Assembly (NCBI GenBank): GCA_030536555.1
Contig: JAUNPU010000017.1
Span: 1 to 64,000 of the forward strand
Direction: 5' to 3'
Origin: Eubacteriales bacterium
Lineage (GTDB): Bacteria > Bacillota > Clostridia > Lachnospirales > Lachnospiraceae
DNA: 64,000 nucleotides
The notes beneath the pieces are model-generated. The model searched no databases. It worked only from the letters and a program-made list of their open reading frames with translations, and had not been told where the DNA came from. The position numbers were made by a program, and so were the translations under genes. Shown here in pieces: positions 39,932 through 47,948 of the stretch (positions within the stretch are counted from its first letter, which is position 1; the number at the start of each line of letters is the position of its first letter).

Positions 39932-40966
39932 ATGAACGATTGGATTGGTCAGGTTACCTTTATCAATGTTGGGTATGGTGAGGCAATTCTGGTGGAAATC
40001 TCAGATCCGTCCTGTCAGGATGGCACATTTGTCATGCTGATTGACGGCGGAAGTGCAGAGGCGGCGGAATATGACGGCAATGATACCGGGCGTATCCGGA
40101 CAGCCCTGTATCTGGAAAAACAGGGAATCCGTCATATAGACCTTATGGTAAATACTCACATTCACGAAGACCACACCTGTGGTCTTTTGTCAGTTGCGGA
40201 AGAATGGAAGCCAAGGGTGCTGTGGCAGCCATTTCCGGCAGATCTGTGGACGGAGATGGGACAGCTCAGGGTGACGGAGGAGGAAGCAGACGGGCATCCG
40301 AAGCATGGAAGTACATCCACTGCAGACAAGTTCCGAAATGCCCTGAATGATTACAGAAGGCTGTGCAGGCTGGTGACAGGATATGGCGGAGAGGTGGTGC
40401 AGATAAAGCCGCAGCCGGTCTGGCGGTCGATTTCTGCGCAGGTGCGAGTCCTGGTATTAACTCCGGATCCGGAGACAATGAAGCTGCAGACGGAGGACAT
40501 GATACAGCTGTACCGGGAAGGGAGAGAGGAGCTGCTGCCGGTGCTGGATGGTCGGATGAATCACGTCAGTCTGGCATTTCAGCTGGAGTATGCAGGAAAG
40601 CGGTTCCTGCTGGCTGGTGATCTGGAGGCGGCTGACTACGGGAAGATATTCGATGGGCAGAGCATGGAATCCAACTGGAAGGCGGATGTGTTCAAGGTGG
40701 GGCATCATGGTCAGGCCAATGGTCTGACACAGGATATTCTGAAGAAAATAGAGCCAGAGCATGCGGTGATCTGTGCATCCAGCGACCGCCGCTACCGGAG
40801 TGCAGCCCCGGAGGTTCTGAAAATCCTGAAGGAGCAGCAGGTGGAGCCCTGGTTCAGTGACTGCCCTGACGTATCACCTGATACGGATGGATTACAGCCC
40901 CATGAGGCAGTTCGCTTCCGGGTTTTGCGAGACGGACGTCTTCAGGCAGAATATCAGATAAAATAA
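39932..40966 (+). CDS. ComEC/Rec2-like metallo-beta-lactamase-fold hydrolase
   Basis: A 344-residue MBL-fold protein with the metal motif THIHEDHTCGL (HxHxDH) near residues 71-81, and later ligands in LLAGDLEAADYG and VGHHGQANG. The pattern is that of soluble ComEC/Rec2-type domains, which cut phosphoester bonds. No signal peptide is present, so it acts in the cytosol. Its place in a sugar-uptake operon, next to a phosphatase, suggests hydrolysis of an imported phosphate ester; this is inference. Confidence 0.85.
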   Translation: MNDWIGQVTFINVGYGEAILVEISDPSCQDGTFVMLIDGGSAEAAEYDGNDTGRIRTALYLEKQGIRHIDLMVNTHIHEDHTCGLLSVAEEWKPRVLWQPFPADLWTEMGQLRVTEEEADGHPKHGSTSTADKFRNALNDYRRLCRLVTGYGGEVVQIKPQPVWRSISAQVRVLVLTPDPETMKLQTEDMIQLYREGREELLPVLDGRMNHVSLAFQLEYAGKRFLLAGDLEAADYGKIFDGQSMESNWKADVFKVGHHGQANGLTQDILKKIEPEHAVICASSDRRYRSAAPEVLKILKEQQVEPWFSDCPDVSPDTDGLQPHEAVRFRVLRDGRLQAEYQIK

Positions 40967-40989
40967 CAGATAGAAAGGCAGACAGCAAG

Positions 40990-41787
40990 ATGCAGACAAC
41001 AATCGATATGAAGGAAATGCAGGAGCTCCTGAGACGGGCAGGCGCTCTGTTTGAGAACCGGGCGGCTGCCGGGCATACCAGAGAGAAGGGACTGGCTGAT
41101 TATGTGACGGAGGTCGATGTCACGGTGCAGCAGTATATACGGGAACAGCTGGAGCGGCGTTATCCGCTGGTGCAGTTTCTCAGTGAAGAAAAGAACAATG
41201 ACGAGATTGACCGGTCTGCGCCGGTGTGGGTGCTGGACCCGGTTGACGGAACAACCAATCTGATTCATGACTGCCATGCCAGCGTGATCTCGCTGGCACT
41301 GATGGAAGAGGGGCGGGTGGTTCTGGCCTTTGTCTACAATCCCTACAGTCAGGAGATGTTTATGGCAAGAGAAGGAGAAGGGTGCTACTGTAATGGCCGG
41401 CAGGTGCATGTAAGTGATGTATCCAGTATGCAGGAGAGCCTGATTGCAATCGGAACTTCGCCTTACTATAAAGAGCTGGCAGCAGAGAATTTTGATCTGT
41501 TTTATCGCCTTTTTATGGATTGTCAGGATATCCGCAGAAGCGGGTCTGCGGCGCTGGACCTTGCCGGTGTGGCATGTGGACGGCTGGATGGATATTTGGA
41601 GCGGAACTTAAAGCTGTGGGACTTTGCGGCGGGGATGCTGCTGGTACGGGAAGCAGGTGGATGTGTGGTGGATTACAGCGGTGCGCAGATGAAGCCGGAC
41701 ATGGCTGCCAATCTGGTTGCGGGAAATGAAGCGATGGTTCGTGAGATGACAGGATATATCGCAGGCAGGGAGACTCCGGACAGGTAG
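40990..41787 (+). CDS. Inositol-monophosphatase-family phosphatase (SuhB-like)
   Basis: A 265-residue Mg-dependent phosphatase. Motif DPVDGTTNLIHD and the downstream WDFAAGMLLVREAGG are the two metal-binding signatures of the inositol monophosphatase family. Related enzymes act on inositol phosphate, fructose bisphosphate or 3'-phosphoadenosine phosphates. It is the last gene of the GntR-sugar ABC-MBL unit, 23 bp behind the MBL gene. The substrate may be derived from what the transporter imports. Confidence 0.9.
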   Translation: MQTTIDMKEMQELLRRAGALFENRAAAGHTREKGLADYVTEVDVTVQQYIREQLERRYPLVQFLSEEKNNDEIDRSAPVWVLDPVDGTTNLIHDCHASVISLALMEEGRVVLAFVYNPYSQEMFMAREGEGCYCNGRQVHVSDVSSMQESLIAIGTSPYYKELAAENFDLFYRLFMDCQDIRRSGSAALDLAGVACGRLDGYLERNLKLWDFAAGMLLVREAGGCVVDYSGAQMKPDMAANLVAGNEAMVREMTGYIAGRETPDR

Positions 41788-41895
41788 GTATTAATTTTCC
41801 CGGATCGGGCGGATGATATTCCCTTATGTATGGTGGCATGATATAATGAAATAACAGTACGAGCTGTCAATCGTAATAGTTACAGGAGGAGAGAC

Positions 41896-42564
41896 ATGTC
41901 ATTTATCAGTGTATTTGATGTGCTGGGTCCCAATATGATCGGGCCATCCAGTTCCCACACAGCCGGTGCATCGGTGATTGCCTATCTGGCACAGAAGATG
42001 ATCAACGGACCGCTTGCGAAGGTGGAATTTACCCTGTACGGGTCATTTTCAAAGACGTATCGGGGCCATGGCACGGACCGGGCGCTTCTGGGCGGTATTA
42101 TGGGATTTTCCACGGATGATATCCGGATTCGGGATTCGTTCCAGATTGCTGAGGAGCGGGGGCTGGAGTTCCACTTTACAGTTAATACGACAGAGACGGA
42201 GGTGCATCCCAATACGGTCGATATCCGGATGGAGAATGCCGCGGGCAGTGTCATGGTGGTGCGCGGTGAGTCCCTAGGTGGCGGCAAGGTGCGGATCGTG
42301 CGCATCAACGGCGTGAAGGTGGACTTTACCGGCGAGTACAGCGCGGTGATTGTCATCCATCAGGACAAGCCGGGCGTGGTGGCGCATATTACCAAGTGTT
42401 TAAGTGACCGGGGCGTGAATCTGGCATTTATGCGTCTGTTCCGTGAGTCGAAGGGACACACGGCTTACACCATCGTGGAGTCGGACGGAAGTCTGCCGGA
42501 GGATATAGATGTGTCTCTGCGGGAAAATGTCAACGTCAGGGATGTTATGGTCGTTCAGAAGTAG
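41896..42564 (+). CDS. sdaAB: L-serine ammonia-lyase, iron-sulfur type, beta subunit
   Basis: A 222-residue subunit of the oxygen-sensitive serine dehydratase that converts L-serine to pyruvate and ammonia. The motif GPSSSHTAGA lies near residues 16-25, and a C-terminal ACT domain (VIVIHQDKPGVVAHITKCLS) probably binds serine. AGGAGGAGAGAC precedes the ATG. The alpha subunit follows after 63 bp. Confidence 0.93.
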   Translation: MSFISVFDVLGPNMIGPSSSHTAGASVIAYLAQKMINGPLAKVEFTLYGSFSKTYRGHGTDRALLGGIMGFSTDDIRIRDSFQIAEERGLEFHFTVNTTETEVHPNTVDIRMENAAGSVMVVRGESLGGGKVRIVRINGVKVDFTGEYSAVIVIHQDKPGVVAHITKCLSDRGVNLAFMRLFRESKGHTAYTIVESDGSLPEDIDVSLRENVNVRDVMVVQK

Positions 42565-42627
42565 ATGGAGTCCTGAACAGGTTGAGTATGGGAAAACATC
42601 GGGAACGTGAAATATAAGGAGCAGATT

Positions 42628-43497
42628 ATGGACTTTAAGAATGCCAGAGAATTGCTGGAATTGTGCAGGGAGCAGCATTGCAGGATTTCAGATGTAATGA
42701 GACAGCGGGAGTGCGAGCTGGGTGAGACCACCATGGAGGACATCCAGGCACGGATGGAGAAAGCGCTGTGCATCATGAAGGAATCAGCCACGACGCCGAT
42801 TGAGAAGCCGGGCAGATCCATGGGCGGACTGATCGGCGGTGAGGCGCAGAAGCTGAGTGTGCATCACCACGCGGGGAAGGATATCTGTGGTTCCGTGCTG
42901 GGACGGGGAATCGCCTATGCCATGGCAGTGCTGGAGGTGAATGCTTCCATGGGACTGATCGTGGCAGCGCCCACAGCCGGGTCTTCCGGAATCGTGCCGG
43001 GACTTCTTCTGTCTCTGCAGAAGGAATATGAGATTCCGGATGAGCGAATCGTGGACGCGTTGTTCAATGCAGGTGCCATCGGCTATCTTGCCATGCGCAA
43101 TGCCACAGTGGCAGGCGCTGTGGGCGGCTGTCAGGCTGAGGTGGGCGTGGCGTCCGCCATGGCGGCAGCGGCGGCGGTTGAGCTGATGGACGGTACGCCG
43201 GAGCAGTGTGTGGACGCGGCCTCCACGGTGCTGATGAATATGCTGGGGCTGGTCTGTGATCCGGTAGGCGGTCTGGTGGAATACCCGTGCCAGAACCGGA
43301 ATGCGGCAGGTGTCGCCAATGCGCTGATCGCGGCGGAGATGGCGCTGGCAGGCGTGCCGCAGATGATCCCGCTGGACGAGATGATTGATACCATGTACTC
43401 GGTGGGCAGGAGACTGCCTGTGGAGCTGCGGGAGACGGCGCTGGGCGGATGTGCGACTACACCGACTGCCTGTGCGCGGTGTCAGATGTGCAGTTGA
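42628..43497 (+). CDS. sdaAA: L-serine ammonia-lyase, iron-sulfur type, alpha subunit
   Basis: A 289-residue catalytic subunit with the [4Fe-4S] cysteines grouped at the C terminus (TTPTACARCQMCS) and the stretch AAPTAGSSGIVPG. I start at the ATG at 42628 because AAGGAGCAG is just upstream; the GTG at 42607 would add seven residues. The split alpha/beta form is typical of Clostridia and Gram-positive cocci. A strong bidirectional terminator follows. Confidence 0.93.
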   Translation: MDFKNARELLELCREQHCRISDVMRQRECELGETTMEDIQARMEKALCIMKESATTPIEKPGRSMGGLIGGEAQKLSVHHHAGKDICGSVLGRGIAYAMAVLEVNASMGLIVAAPTAGSSGIVPGLLLSLQKEYEIPDERIVDALFNAGAIGYLAMRNATVAGAVGGCQAEVGVASAMAAAAAVELMDGTPEQCVDAASTVLMNMLGLVCDPVGGLVEYPCQNRNAAGVANALIAAEMALAGVPQMIPLDEMIDTMYSVGRRLPVELRETALGGCATTPTACARCQMCS

Positions 43498-43566
43498 AAA
43501 GTGGAGATGAAGCCTGCAAGTAAAAGGCGGGGATAGATGCAGAGGTAAAAGCAGAGATAAAGACAG

Positions 43567-43619
43567 ACGTAAAAACAGGGAGTCGTGCGGATTGACAGCA
43601 CGGCTCCCTGTTTTTACGT
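43567..43619. terminator. Bidirectional terminator between sdaAA and the panE-like gene
   Basis: A 22-bp stem with one G-U pair (43567-43588 with 43598-43619) carries A5 and T5 tracts on both sides, so it works for both converging genes. It includes the stop codon of the minus-strand gene. The 70 bp before it hold a degenerate purine-rich repeat of roughly 12 bases (GCAGAGGTAAAA-like). Confidence 0.85.
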
Positions 43620-44609
43620 CCAGGATGCTTCCAGTTCTTTGATTCGTTCATACAGCCAGTCATTGACCGGAACTTCGATTCCGTGCTTTGCAGCCAGCCT
43701 CCGCACCGTTCCGGAGAACATCTCAACCTCTGACCGGCGGTGTGCGATGCCGTCCTGACGCATGGAGGGACAGCCGGTGGGGGAGAGGGTCCGCAGCAGG
43801 TCCATATAGCCTTCCAGATCCGTTTCTGACAGGCAGATGCCTTCTGCATTGGCTAAGGTGATGACTTCCCGCATAGCGCCCAGCATGGTGTCCAGAGCAG
43901 GTCCGGGAGCCAGAGCGCCGCCGTAATTGGTCTCAAATGCCATACAGGTCTGATTGACTCCCACATTCAGCATGAATTTGCCCCAGAGACGATAGAGAAT
44001 ATCGGCCTCGGTGGTGTAGCGGATGCCTGCTTTGTCAAGGTATGCGGTGAGGGCGGTCAGGCGGGGGGACGAGGCGTGGGAGGCTTCCGGGGCGCCAGAG
44101 ACCGGGGATGAGGTGAGGGAGGCTTCCGGGGTGCCAGTATCCGGCGTGGTGCTGGTTTTCGGAATCCCGATACGCAGTTCTCCGGGTTGGGAGTAGTTCA
44201 GATCGCCGCCGAACTTTACAGCGTCCATTCCCTGTGCAATGCAGTAAATGATATGGTCCATACCGTATCGCGCGCCAATGATCTCTTCACTGGAAATACC
44301 GTTCATGACGGAAATAATCGTGGTGTCCGGTCCGACGCAGTGTTCCATGGTATTCAGGGCGGATTCCAGAGCGTTATACTTGACTGCCACGATGACCAGG
44401 TCAGCAGGCTTGCAGTCACTGGAACTGATGATCGGGAACTGTTTTGCAGCTTTGTTGACGGTGAAGGACATGCGGCGGTATTTCTTCACACGGTCCGGGT
44501 CTGCGACGAAGGTTACGGCGTCCGGTCCAAGGTGGGTCATGATCTTATCGGCATAGAGCATACCCAGTGCGCCCATGCCGATGATGGCAGTTGTTTGGAT
44601 TTCTTTCAT
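43614..44609 (-). CDS. 2-dehydropantoate 2-reductase-like protein (PanE/ApbA) with tandem-repeat insertion
   Basis: A 331-residue NADP-dependent reductase. Rossmann motif GMGALGMLYADK lies at residues 12-23, and the catalytic region VKYNALESAL and the C-terminal PSMRQDGIAHRRSEVEMFSG are family features. Normal PanE makes pantoate for coenzyme A. Residues about 155-180 are an extra Pro/Ser/Ala/Glu stretch encoded by a 39-bp tandem duplication (44068-44145). No other pantothenate genes are near, so another 2-oxo acid is possible. Confidence 0.85.
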   Translation of the reverse strand: MKEIQTTAIIGMGALGMLYADKIMTHLGPDAVTFVADPDRVKKYRRMSFTVNKAAKQFPIISSSDCKPADLVIVAVKYNALESALNTMEHCVGPDTTIISVMNGISSEEIIGARYGMDHIIYCIAQGMDAVKFGGDLNYSQPGELRIGIPKTSTTPDTGTPEASLTSSPVSGAPEASHASSPRLTALTAYLDKAGIRYTTEADILYRLWGKFMLNVGVNQTCMAFETNYGGALAPGPALDTMLGAMREVITLANAEGICLSETDLEGYMDLLRTLSPTGCPSMRQDGIAHRRSEVEMFSGTVRRLAAKHGIEVPVNDWLYERIKELEASWT

Positions 44610-44668
44610 AATGTGTCACACTCCTTTGTTGTGTATGATATGGCTGCAGAGAGCTGATGGACTTGTTA

Positions 44669-44679
44669 TAACTATACTA
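44669..44679 (-). promoter_or_regulatory. Shared promoter-like 11-mer upstream of the panE-like gene
   Basis: TAGTATAGTTA on the minus strand, preceded by TTTTTCTGAAA. The same 11-mer with a similar TTCCGGA-like flank occurs before the EamA gene and the lacI gene. It lies 60 bp upstream of the start, so it may hold the -10 element. Confidence 0.45.
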
Positions 44680-44787
44680 TAGATTTCAGAAAAATACTAT
44701 GTTGAGAATCAGGATGGTAAGGATGATGGTGGACAGACGGAGTGTTGCTGCTTCATACATGGAGAAGAGTTGATTTTACGGTGAAGT

Positions 44788-45041
44788 TTGGACAATTATG
44801 GACCAAACTTTCAAAAATTATCCAAATCAGTCTTTGAGGGTACAATTTAAACCTTTTAAGCAGGCGTTTTGGACAATTTTACCCTGAAACTCTTGAAAAT
44901 TATCCAAAAATCTTGAGAATTTGGATAATAACAGTTGAATTTCAATCATAATTGTCCAAAAACAACCTTATGTCAACCGATAATCGTTATATCCGGGAGA
45001 AGTTTGGACAATTTTTTAAATAATAGGCATTTATTGTCCAA
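44788..45041. repeat. Eight-box palindromic array, copy 1
   Basis: Eight 9-mers of consensus TTGGAYAAT alternate in direction. Forward boxes start at 44788, 44869, 44921 and 45004; reverse boxes at 44817, 44899, 44951 and 45033. Start-to-start steps are 29, 52, 30, 22, 30, 53 and 29, mirror-symmetric about 44914. Boxes 3 and 6 and boxes 4 and 5 are exact complements. The array lies upstream of the panE-like gene and downstream of the EamA gene; no reading frame fits. A second copy with the same box order is at 56013-56276. Confidence 0.85.
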
Positions 45042-45111
45042 AATATGATTCCATATATGGTATTATATTAATTTTACAAAATAATCCTGGCACAGGGAAT
45101 TTTGTATTACC

Positions 45112-46002
45112 TTAATCCCTGTCCCCCTCACTCTCAATCCGCGAATAAAAAATCACCCCGCCCAGAATCACCGCGCCGCCGATGATCTGCATGAGTCCGG
45201 GAATCTCCTGGAACAGAAACACAGCCAGAATCGCCGCAACCACCGGCTCGCACAGCTTGGAGGCGGAGACGAAGGTGGGGGATAAGTATTTCAGGCACCA
45301 GCTGAAAATGCTGTGTCCAAGTATGGTGGAGAAGATGGACAGCAGCAGTCCCACGGTGATGGCGCTGAGACCGTATCCGAACAGGGAGTAGCCCTGAAGC
45401 GTCATGATGATGACCAGGGTGATGGCACAGCATACATACACGATGTAGGTGTAGATCGTGGTGGAGGTGGTGGTCCGCGCCACCCGGCCGATCAGGGTGT
45501 AGACAGCCACCGCCATGGCGGCCAGCAGAGCTAACATGTCGCCGTACAGATGGTTGCCGCCGGAAGAGGAGTCGGAAAAAGCAATCAGGACACTTCCGGA
45601 CAGGGTGATGATGATGGCAAGTATGGCTTTGGCGGAAAGCTTCCCGTGGAGGAACACACAGTAGCCCAGCGCCACCCAGATGACTTCCGTACACACGATG
45701 GTGGTGGAGCTGGCGACGGAGGTGTGAGCCAGGGACTCAAACCAGATGATAAAGTGCAGTGCCAGAAATATGCCGCTGACCGCGCACATGACCACGGTCT
45801 TTTTGTCGGTGGTGAGAAGCTCCTGCCTGCGCTCGGATTTCAGAAGCACCACAGGGGACATGAGCAGCACGGTCCACAGAAGGCGGCTGGCGGCTGTCAC
45901 CACGGACGGGGCGGTGGAATACTTTACAAAGATGGCGGAAAGTGAGATGCCAAGGATGCCGATCACGATCATGATCATGGGGGGTTTTTCAAGGTAATTC
46001 AT
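45112..46002 (-). CDS. EamA-family (drug/metabolite transporter) membrane protein
   Basis: A 296-residue protein with ten membrane helices in two EamA repeats (start MIMIVIGILGISLSAIFVKYS; second repeat around LLALLAAMAVAVYTLIGR). Members export amino acids, nucleotides or other metabolites. The helix FSTILGHSIFSWCLKYLSP is typical. It stands alone on the minus strand; the substrate is not predictable. Confidence 0.9.
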   Translation of the reverse strand: MNYLEKPPMIMIVIGILGISLSAIFVKYSTAPSVVTAASRLLWTVLLMSPVVLLKSERRQELLTTDKKTVVMCAVSGIFLALHFIIWFESLAHTSVASSTTIVCTEVIWVALGYCVFLHGKLSAKAILAIIITLSGSVLIAFSDSSSGGNHLYGDMLALLAAMAVAVYTLIGRVARTTTSTTIYTYIVYVCCAITLVIIMTLQGYSLFGYGLSAITVGLLLSIFSTILGHSIFSWCLKYLSPTFVSASKLCEPVVAAILAVFLFQEIPGLMQIIGGAVILGGVIFYSRIESEGDRD

Positions 46003-46077
46003 GGTTGAAATTCTCCTGTTGCGGTAGTTGGTTGATGGGAAACCGGGACCGGGGTCAGGCGGTTTCGCGTATCCTGT

Positions 46078-46088
46078 TAACTATACTA
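46078..46088 (-). promoter_or_regulatory. Shared promoter-like 11-mer upstream of the EamA gene
   Basis: TAGTATAGTTA on the minus strand, preceded by TTTTTTCCGGAAAG, 76 bp before the EamA start. It matches the motif before the panE-like gene and lacI. Confidence 0.45.
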
Positions 46089-46128
46089 TAACTTTCCGGA
46101 AAAAACTACGGAAAATCCCGAAAAGGGC

Positions 46129-46156
46129 TTGCAAATTCAGGATTTTCCTGTACAAT
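46129..46156 (+). promoter_or_regulatory. Probable promoter of the first ABC-F gene
   Basis: TTGCAA (46129-46134) and TACAAT (46151-46156) with 16-bp spacing, 68 bp before the ATG. Confidence 0.5.
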
Positions 46157-46223
46157 AAATTATGTTACGAAAGATAGGGGACATAAGAATGCCCTCTTTT
46201 TTTATGAGAAAGGTGTTAGAAGA

Positions 46224-47861
46224 ATGATTAGTGCAAATGGTGTTACCCTGAGACTCGGGAAAAAGGCATTATTTGAAGATGTAAATATTAAATTCACGGA
46301 AGGCAACTGCTACGGTCTGATCGGTGCCAACGGTGCAGGTAAGTCTACGTTCCTGAAAATCCTGTCCGGACAGCTGGACTCTACCAACGGGGATGTGGTG
46401 ATCACCCCGGGTCAGCGTCTGTCTTTCCTGCAGCAGGACCACTTTAAATACGACGAGTATCAGGTACTGGATACGGTTATTATGGGCAATAAGCGTCTGT
46501 ACGACGTGATGAAGGAGAAGGACGCCATCTACATGAAGGAGGATTTCTCTGACGAGGACGGCATCAAGGCAGCAGAGCTGGAAGGCGAGTTTGCTGAGAT
46601 GAACGGTTGGGAGGCAGAGTCTGACGCAGCCAACCTGTTAAATGGTCTGGGCGTTGACACGGAGTTCCATTACACCCTGATGAAGGACTTGACCGGTGCG
46701 CAGAAGGTCAAGGTGCTGCTGGCTCAGGCACTGTTCGGCAACCCGGACATCCTGCTTCTGGACGAGCCGACCAACCATCTGGATCTGGATGCGATCGCAT
46801 GGCTGGAGGAGTTTCTGATCAACTTTGAGAATACGGTTATCGTGGTATCCCATGACCGTTATTTCCTGAACAAGGTCTGCACCAACATCGCGGATATCGA
46901 CTACGGCAAGATTCAGCTGTATGCCGGCAACTATGACTTCTGGTACGAGTCCAGCCAGCTGATGGTGAAGCAGATGAAGGAAGCAAACCGGAAGAAGGAA
47001 GAGAAGATCAAGGAGCTGCAGGAATTCATCCAGCGGTTCTCCGCCAATGCTTCCAAGTCCAAGCAGGCAACCTCCAGAAAGCGTGCTCTTGAGAAGATCG
47101 AACTGGATGACATCAAGCCGTCCAGCCGTAAGTATCCGTATATTGACTTCCGCCCGTTCCGCGAGATCGGCAATGAGGTTCTGACTGTTGAGAACCTGTC
47201 CAAGACCATCGACGGCGTGAAGGTGCTGGACAACATTTCCTTCGTGCTGAACCGCGATGACAAGGTTGCTCTGGTAGGACCGAACGAGCATGCGAAGACC
47301 ATCCTGTTCAAGATTCTGTCTGGCGAGATGGAGCCGGATGAGGGTTCCTACAAGTGGGGTCTGACCACAACCCAGTCCTACTTCCCGAAGGACAATACCG
47401 CAGAGTTCTCCAGCGACGACACCATCGTAGACTGGCTGACCCAGTATTCTCCGGAGAAGGATGCCACCTATGTACGTGGATTCCTGGGACGTATGCTGTT
47501 TGCAGGGGATGACGGCGTGAAGAAGGTGCGTGTGCTTTCCGGTGGTGAGAAGGTGCGCTGCATGCTGTCCAAGCTGATGATTTCCGGCGCAAATGTGCTG
47601 ATGTTAGATGAGCCGACGGACCATCTGGACATGGAGTCCATCACCGCCCTGAACAACGGACTTGTGAAGTTCCCGGGCGTGCTGATCTTCTCCTCCCGTG
47701 ACCACCAGATCGTGCAGACCACGGCGAACCGTATCATGGAGATCGTCAATGGTCAGCTGATCGACAAGATTACTTCTTACGACGAGTATCTGGAGAGCGA
47801 TGAGATGGCGAGAAAGCGTTTCGTATTCGCTGTGACAGAGAAGGACGAGGAAGACGACTAA
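46224..47861 (+). CDS. ABC-F family ATPase (YkpA/YbiT-like)
   Basis: A 545-residue soluble protein with two ABC domains and no membrane part. The first has GANGAGKST, a signature LTGAQKVKV and LLLDEPTNHLD; the second has GPNEHAKT, LSGGEKVRC and LMLDEPTDHLD. The linker between them (residues about 240-300) is the charged P-site tRNA interaction motif region. ABC-F proteins act on the ribosome. The second Walker A lacks the usual glycine before Lys (A-K-T), and the first signature departs from LSGGQ. Whether it gives antibiotic protection cannot be told; the type is usually housekeeping. Confidence 0.9.
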   Translation: MISANGVTLRLGKKALFEDVNIKFTEGNCYGLIGANGAGKSTFLKILSGQLDSTNGDVVITPGQRLSFLQQDHFKYDEYQVLDTVIMGNKRLYDVMKEKDAIYMKEDFSDEDGIKAAELEGEFAEMNGWEAESDAANLLNGLGVDTEFHYTLMKDLTGAQKVKVLLAQALFGNPDILLLDEPTNHLDLDAIAWLEEFLINFENTVIVVSHDRYFLNKVCTNIADIDYGKIQLYAGNYDFWYESSQLMVKQMKEANRKKEEKIKELQEFIQRFSANASKSKQATSRKRALEKIELDDIKPSSRKYPYIDFRPFREIGNEVLTVENLSKTIDGVKVLDNISFVLNRDDKVALVGPNEHAKTILFKILSGEMEPDEGSYKWGLTTTQSYFPKDNTAEFSSDDTIVDWLTQYSPEKDATYVRGFLGRMLFAGDDGVKKVRVLSGGEKVRCMLSKLMISGANVLMLDEPTDHLDMESITALNNGLVKFPGVLIFSSRDHQIVQTTANRIMEIVNGQLIDKITSYDEYLESDEMARKRFVFAVTEKDEEDD

Positions 47862-47875
47862 AGACCGACAATCAT

Positions 47876-47924
47876 AAAAGCCGGATTTCAGAGTGGATGA
47901 CACTTCTGAAGTCCGGCTTTTTTC
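47876..47924. terminator. Terminator between the ABC-F gene and lacI
   Basis: AAAAGCCGGA...GAGTG pairs with CACTT...TCCGGCTTTT, followed by T6. A-runs on the left make it suitable for both converging genes. Confidence 0.82.
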
Positions 47925-47948
47925 TAATGTGCCTGGCACACATTTCTG

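Noticed and set aside
42607..42627. GTG start for the serine dehydratase alpha subunit
   Set aside because: The ribosome site AAGGAG lies inside this extension and points to the ATG at 42628.
43497..43570. Possible CRISPR or minisatellite in the purine-rich repeats after sdaAA
   Set aside because: Units are only about 12 bases, heavily degenerate and without spacers; it is simple low-complexity sequence before a terminator.
44788..45041. Eight-box array as a CRISPR array
   Set aside because: Boxes are 9 bp, alternate in direction and have unequal spacing, and no cas genes are present.
45313..45945. Glycine-rich open frames on the plus strand across the EamA gene
   Set aside because: They are antisense frames of a GC-rich membrane protein gene; the EamA frame has the coherent hydrophobic pattern.
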